Assembly (NCBI RefSeq): GCF_022385335.1
Contig: NZ_CP092431.1
Coordinates: forward strand, 2,046,001-2,110,000
DNA length: 64,000 nucleotides
Direction of reading: 5' to 3'
Source of the DNA: Streptomyces deccanensis
Lineage (GTDB): Bacteria > Actinomycetota > Actinomycetes > Streptomycetales > Streptomycetaceae
In this document: positions 61,238 through 64,000 of the stretch, one piece after another
Numbering within the stretch: position 1 is the first letter of the stretch
Layout of the letters: the number at the start of each line of letters is the position of its first letter
Notes under the pieces: generated by a model
What the model was told of the DNA's origin: nothing
Seen by the model: the letters and a program-made list of their open reading frames with translations, nothing else
Databases searched by the model: none
Made by a program: the position numbers and the translations under genes

Positions 61238-61942
61238 TCAATTGGCCGTGATCGCCATGAGACCGCGCAGAAATGGCAGGTCGACCTCTTCCAGCGAGGT
61301 GACGACGGTGCGGCGGACGGCGGGGGCGATGGGCGCCACGGACGGGACGGCGACCACGTGGCAGCCGGCGGCCTCCGCGGCGGCGACACCGGTGGCGGTG
61401 TCCTCGATGACCGCGCACCGGGCCGGGTCCGCGCCGAGGCCGGAGGCCGCGAGCAGATAGGGGTCGGGGAACGGCTTGGTCCGCTCGACCTCGTCGCCGG
61501 CGACGGTCAGCGCGAAGTGCTGGGGGCCGAGAGAGGTCAGGACGCGGTCGATGATGCGCCGGTGCGAGGCGGAGACCAGGGCGGTGGGGACCTCGTGGGC
61601 GGCGAGTTCCGCGAGGAGTCTGGAGGCGCCGGGCATCAGCGGCAGCGTGCGCCCGATGCGTGCCTCGAAGCCGTCGTTGAGCAGCACGGTGAGCTCGGCG
61701 AGGGTGATGTCGGCGCCGGTGGCCTCGATCAGGAAGCCCGCGCTGCGGGTCATGGGGCCGCCGACCACGACATGGCGCCAGGAGTCGTCGAGGGTGTGTC
61801 CGAGGCCGGCGAAGACCTCGACCTCCACGTCCCACCAGAACCCCTCGGTGTCGACCAGGGTGCCGTCCATGTCGAGGAGCACGGCCTGGAGCGCCGAGCC
61901 TTCGGCCGTACGGGTTCCTGGCGCGGGAATCGTCGTGGTCAT
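61238..61942 (-). CDS. HAD-superfamily hydrolase (beta-phosphoglucomutase-like subgroup)
   Basis: This 234-aa phosphatase-like enzyme has motif I AVLLDMDGTLVDTEGFWW (nucleophile and acid Asp), motif II ALVSASHRRI, motif III Lys in VERTKPFPDPYLLA and motif IV CAVIEDTATGVAAAEAAGC. A helical cap follows motif I. The ATG at 61942 is chosen because AAGGAGG lies eight bases upstream. It is downstream of metH but separated by a strong hairpin. The substrate is not predicted. Confidence 0.92.
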   Translation of the reverse strand: MTTTIPAPGTRTAEGSALQAVLLDMDGTLVDTEGFWWDVEVEVFAGLGHTLDDSWRHVVVGGPMTRSAGFLIEATGADITLAELTVLLNDGFEARIGRTLPLMPGASRLLAELAAHEVPTALVSASHRRIIDRVLTSLGPQHFALTVAGDEVERTKPFPDPYLLAASGLGADPARCAVIEDTATGVAAAEAAGCHVVAVPSVAPIAPAVRRTVVTSLEEVDLPFLRGLMAITAN

Positions 61943-61966
61943 CCGGCGCACCTCCTTGTGGGACGA

Positions 61967-61999
61967 GCAGGCCGGTTCCCGGGTGGGGAACCGGCCTGC
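61967..61999 (-). terminator. Terminator hairpin after metH
   Basis: Perfect 14-base arms (61967-61980 and 61986-61999) with a five-base loop lie 71 bases beyond the metH stop and just upstream of the HAD gene's ribosome site. Confidence 0.8.
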
Positions 62000-62070
62000 G
62001 GTGGACCGACCAGTCTACGACGCCGCGCGGCGAAGTGCCTTTCGACAGCGCCGAGCCCTGGGCCAGGGCC

Positions 62071-64000
62071 TTACCGTGCGTTGAAGTACTTCGCCTCGGG
62101 GTGGTGGATGACGATGGCGTCGGTGGACTGCTCCGGGTGGAGCTGGAACTCCTCCGAGAGCTGGACGCCGATCCGCTCGGGTTCGAGGAGCTGGGCGATC
62201 TTGGCGCGGTCCTCGAGGTCGGGGCAGGCGCCGTAGCCGAGGGAGAAGCGGGCGCCCCGGTACTTCAGGTCGAACATGTCCTCGATCGCGGCGGGGTCCT
62301 CGCCGGCGAAGCCCAGCTCGGAGCGGACGCGTGCGTGCCAGTACTCGGCGAGGGCTTCGGCCAACTGCACGGACAGGCCGTGGAGTTCGAGGTAGTCACG
62401 GTAGGAGTTGGCCTCGAAGAGCTTGGCGGTCTCCTCGCCGATGCGGGAGCCGACGGTGACGACCTGGAGACCGACCACGTCGATCTCGCCGGACTCCTCG
62501 GGGCGGAAGAAGTCGGCCAGGCACAGCCGGCGGCCGCGGCGCTGGCGCGGGAAGGAGAACCGGGTCCGTTCGTTGCCGTCGTCGTCCAGGATGATCAGGT
62601 CGTCGTCCTTGGAGACGCAGGGGAAGTAGCCGTAGACGACGGCCGCTTCGAGGAGGTTCTCGGTCTGCAGCTTGTCCAGCAGGCCGCGCAGCCGGGGCCG
62701 GCCCTCGGTCTCGACGAGCTCCTCGTAGGTGGGGCCGTCGCCGGTGCGGGCCTGCTTCAGCCCCCACTGGCCCTTGAACAGCGCACCCTCGTCCAGCCAG
62801 GACGCGTACTCCTTGAGCTGGATGCCCTTGACCACACGCGTGCCCCGGAACGGGGGCGTGGGGACGGGGTTGTCCGTGGCGACGTCGGAGCGGACGTGGC
62901 CCTCCTCGGGGCGGTCCTCGACGACGGTGGCCGCGGCCGTGGCCTTGACCCGGCGCTGGCGCAGTTCGGGCAGTTGCGCGCCGGGGACGCCGCGCTTGAC
63001 GCCGATGAGGGCGTCCATCAGGCGCAGGCCCTCGAAGGCGTCGCGGGCGTAGCGGACCTCGCCCTCGTAGATCTCGTGCAGGTCCTGCTCGACGTAGGCG
63101 CGGGTGAGGGCGGCGCCGCCGAGGATGACGGGATAGTCGGCGGCCAGGCCGCGCTGGTTGAGCTCCTGAAGGTTCTCCTTCATGATCACTGTGGACTTGA
63201 CCAGGAGGCCGGACATGCCGATGACGTCGGCGCGGTGCTCGGCTGCGGCGTCCAGGATCGCGGAGACCGGCTGCTTGATGCCGAGGTTGACCACGGTGTA
63301 GCCGTTGTTGGACAGGATGATGTCGACGAGGTTCTTGCCGATGTCGTGCACGTCGCCCCGGACCGTCGCCAGGACGATGGTGCCCTTGCCCTCGTCGTCG
63401 GTCTTCTCCATGTGCGGTTCGAGGTGGGCCACGGCGGTCTTCATGACCTCGGCGGACTGGAGCACGAACGGCAGCTGCATCTGGCCGGAGCCGAAGAGTT
63501 CGCCGACGACCTTCATGCCGTCCAGGAGCGTGTCGTTGACGATGTCGAGCGCGGGGCGCTCGGTAAGGGCCTCGTCGAGGTCGGCCTCCAGGCCGTTCTT
63601 CTCGCCGTCGATGATGCGGCGCTTGAGGCGCTCCTCCAGCGGGAGTGCGGCCAGCTCCTCGGCCTTGCCCGCCTTCAGGGACTTGGCGGTGGCGCCCTCG
63701 AACAGCGCCATCAGCTTCTGCAGCGGGTCGTAGCCCTCGGCGCGGCGGTCGTGGATGAGGTCGAGGGCCGTCCGCACCTCCTCCTCGCTGAAGCGCGCGA
63801 TCGGCAGGATCTTCGACGCGTGCACGATCGCCGAGTCCAGGCCCGCCTTGACGCACTCGTCGAGGAAGACGGAGTTCAGCAGGATCCGGGCGGCCGGGTT
63901 GAGGCCGAAGGAGATGTTCGACAGACCGAGGGTGGTCTGGACGTCCGGGTGGCGGCGCTTGAGTTCACGGATCGCCTCGATCGTGGCGATGCCGTCCCCC
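62071..64000 (-). CDS. metH: Cobalamin-dependent methionine synthase MetH, 5' part outside the window
   Basis: This enzyme transfers the methyl group from methyltetrahydrofolate to homocysteine through cobalamin. The 642 C-terminal residues are present and the frame is open to base 64000. The start of this part is the end of the folate-binding domain (GLSNISFGLNPAARILLNSVFLDECV). The cobalamin domain follows, with DVHDIGKNLV carrying the cobalt-ligand His and GMSGLLVKSTVIMKEN and VILGGAALT. The SAM-dependent reactivation domain ends the protein (YRGARFSLGYGACPDLEDR, HPEAKYFNAR). The homocysteine domain and start lie outside. Apparent internal starts (such as GTG at 63825) are not real. Confidence 0.97.
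   Translation of the reverse strand, partial: GDGIATIEAIRELKRRHPDVQTTLGLSNISFGLNPAARILLNSVFLDECVKAGLDSAIVHASKILPIARFSEEEVRTALDLIHDRRAEGYDPLQKLMALFEGATAKSLKAGKAEELAALPLEERLKRRIIDGEKNGLEADLDEALTERPALDIVNDTLLDGMKVVGELFGSGQMQLPFVLQSAEVMKTAVAHLEPHMEKTDDEGKGTIVLATVRGDVHDIGKNLVDIILSNNGYTVVNLGIKQPVSAILDAAAEHRADVIGMSGLLVKSTVIMKENLQELNQRGLAADYPVILGGAALTRAYVEQDLHEIYEGEVRYARDAFEGLRLMDALIGVKRGVPGAQLPELRQRRVKATAAATVVEDRPEEGHVRSDVATDNPVPTPPFRGTRVVKGIQLKEYASWLDEGALFKGQWGLKQARTGDGPTYEELVETEGRPRLRGLLDKLQTENLLEAAVVYGYFPCVSKDDDLIILDDDGNERTRFSFPRQRRGRRLCLADFFRPEESGEIDVVGLQVVTVGSRIGEETAKLFEANSYRDYLELHGLSVQLAEALAEYWHARVRSELGFAGEDPAAIEDMFDLKYRGARFSLGYGACPDLEDRAKIAQLLEPERIGVQLSEEFQLHPEQSTDAIVIHHPEAKYFNAR

Noticed and set aside
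61952..64000. Cobalamin riboswitch controlling metH
   Set aside because: The metH start and leader lie outside the window, so nothing can be said.

Overview
The window is high-GC actinobacterial DNA with strong G/C third-position bias, many GTG starts and the typical Streptomyces gene set: a Pup-proteasome locus, a conservon, TatA/TatC, PafB/PafC and a pro-peptide PrcB. Gene order from the helicase through the Pup-proteasome genes to metH is the order I know from Streptomyces chromosomes. It therefore reads as a chromosomal core or near-core segment, with a few accessory genes inside it. No tRNA, rRNA, CRISPR array, insertion sequence or prophage was recognised.

Layout. 1-2.2 kb: an ethanolamine-type permease (only the first base of its start codon is missing) and a PuuD-like gamma-glutamyl amidohydrolase. 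2.3-7 kb: an APH-fold kinase flanked by inverted copies of a repeat, a LysR regulator divergent from a TDT exporter, and a cupin regulator coupled to a metal-receptor-like protein without a signal peptide. 7.5-11.3 kb: a glycine-betaine-type ABC importer in which the permease is fused to two binding domains. 11.7-16.8 kb: a 5'-3' exonuclease, an iron-box-controlled siderophore-interacting protein, an N-formylglutamate-amidohydrolase-like protein and an APC permease. 16.9-19.3 kb: an unrecognised 450-aa protein and a pseudouridine synthase. 19.3-24.2 kb: a conservon, cvnA-B-C-D with overlapping genes, followed by a P450 that has EQSLW where the ExxR motif should be. 24.5-32.1 kb: tetR divergent from a urea/guanidine carboxylase operon ending in allophanate hydrolase.

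32.3-51.8 kb: helicase, tatC, tatA, two small conserved genes, pafC, pafB, two FKBP prolyl isomerases, pafA, an MFS/LacI divergent pair, prcA, prcB, an HNH endonuclease, pup, dop, arc and a ferredoxin. This holds every Pup-pathway component: the tag, the ligase, the deamidase/depupylase, the ATPase and the 20S core, plus the PafBC DNA-damage activator. 51.8-64 kb: a secreted protein, trmI, a site-2 protease with a repeat-rich N-terminus, a RecB-like Fe-S nuclease, an orphan response regulator, two tandem solute-binding lipoproteins, a HAD hydrolase and the 3' two-thirds of metH.

The most interesting signal is a palindrome shared by two places 10 kb apart: upstream of the APC permease (15121-15142) and between tetR and the carboxylase operon (25250-25271). 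It suggests that the TetR protein controls both, so that the permease, two UAAP proteins, carboxylase and allophanate hydrolase form one nitrogen-scavenging regulon, possibly for guanidine. Other points: a composite repeat family that supplies or abuts stop codons, a triple operator-like array upstream of tatA, an HNH nuclease overlapping prcB, and the unknown gene at 16941.
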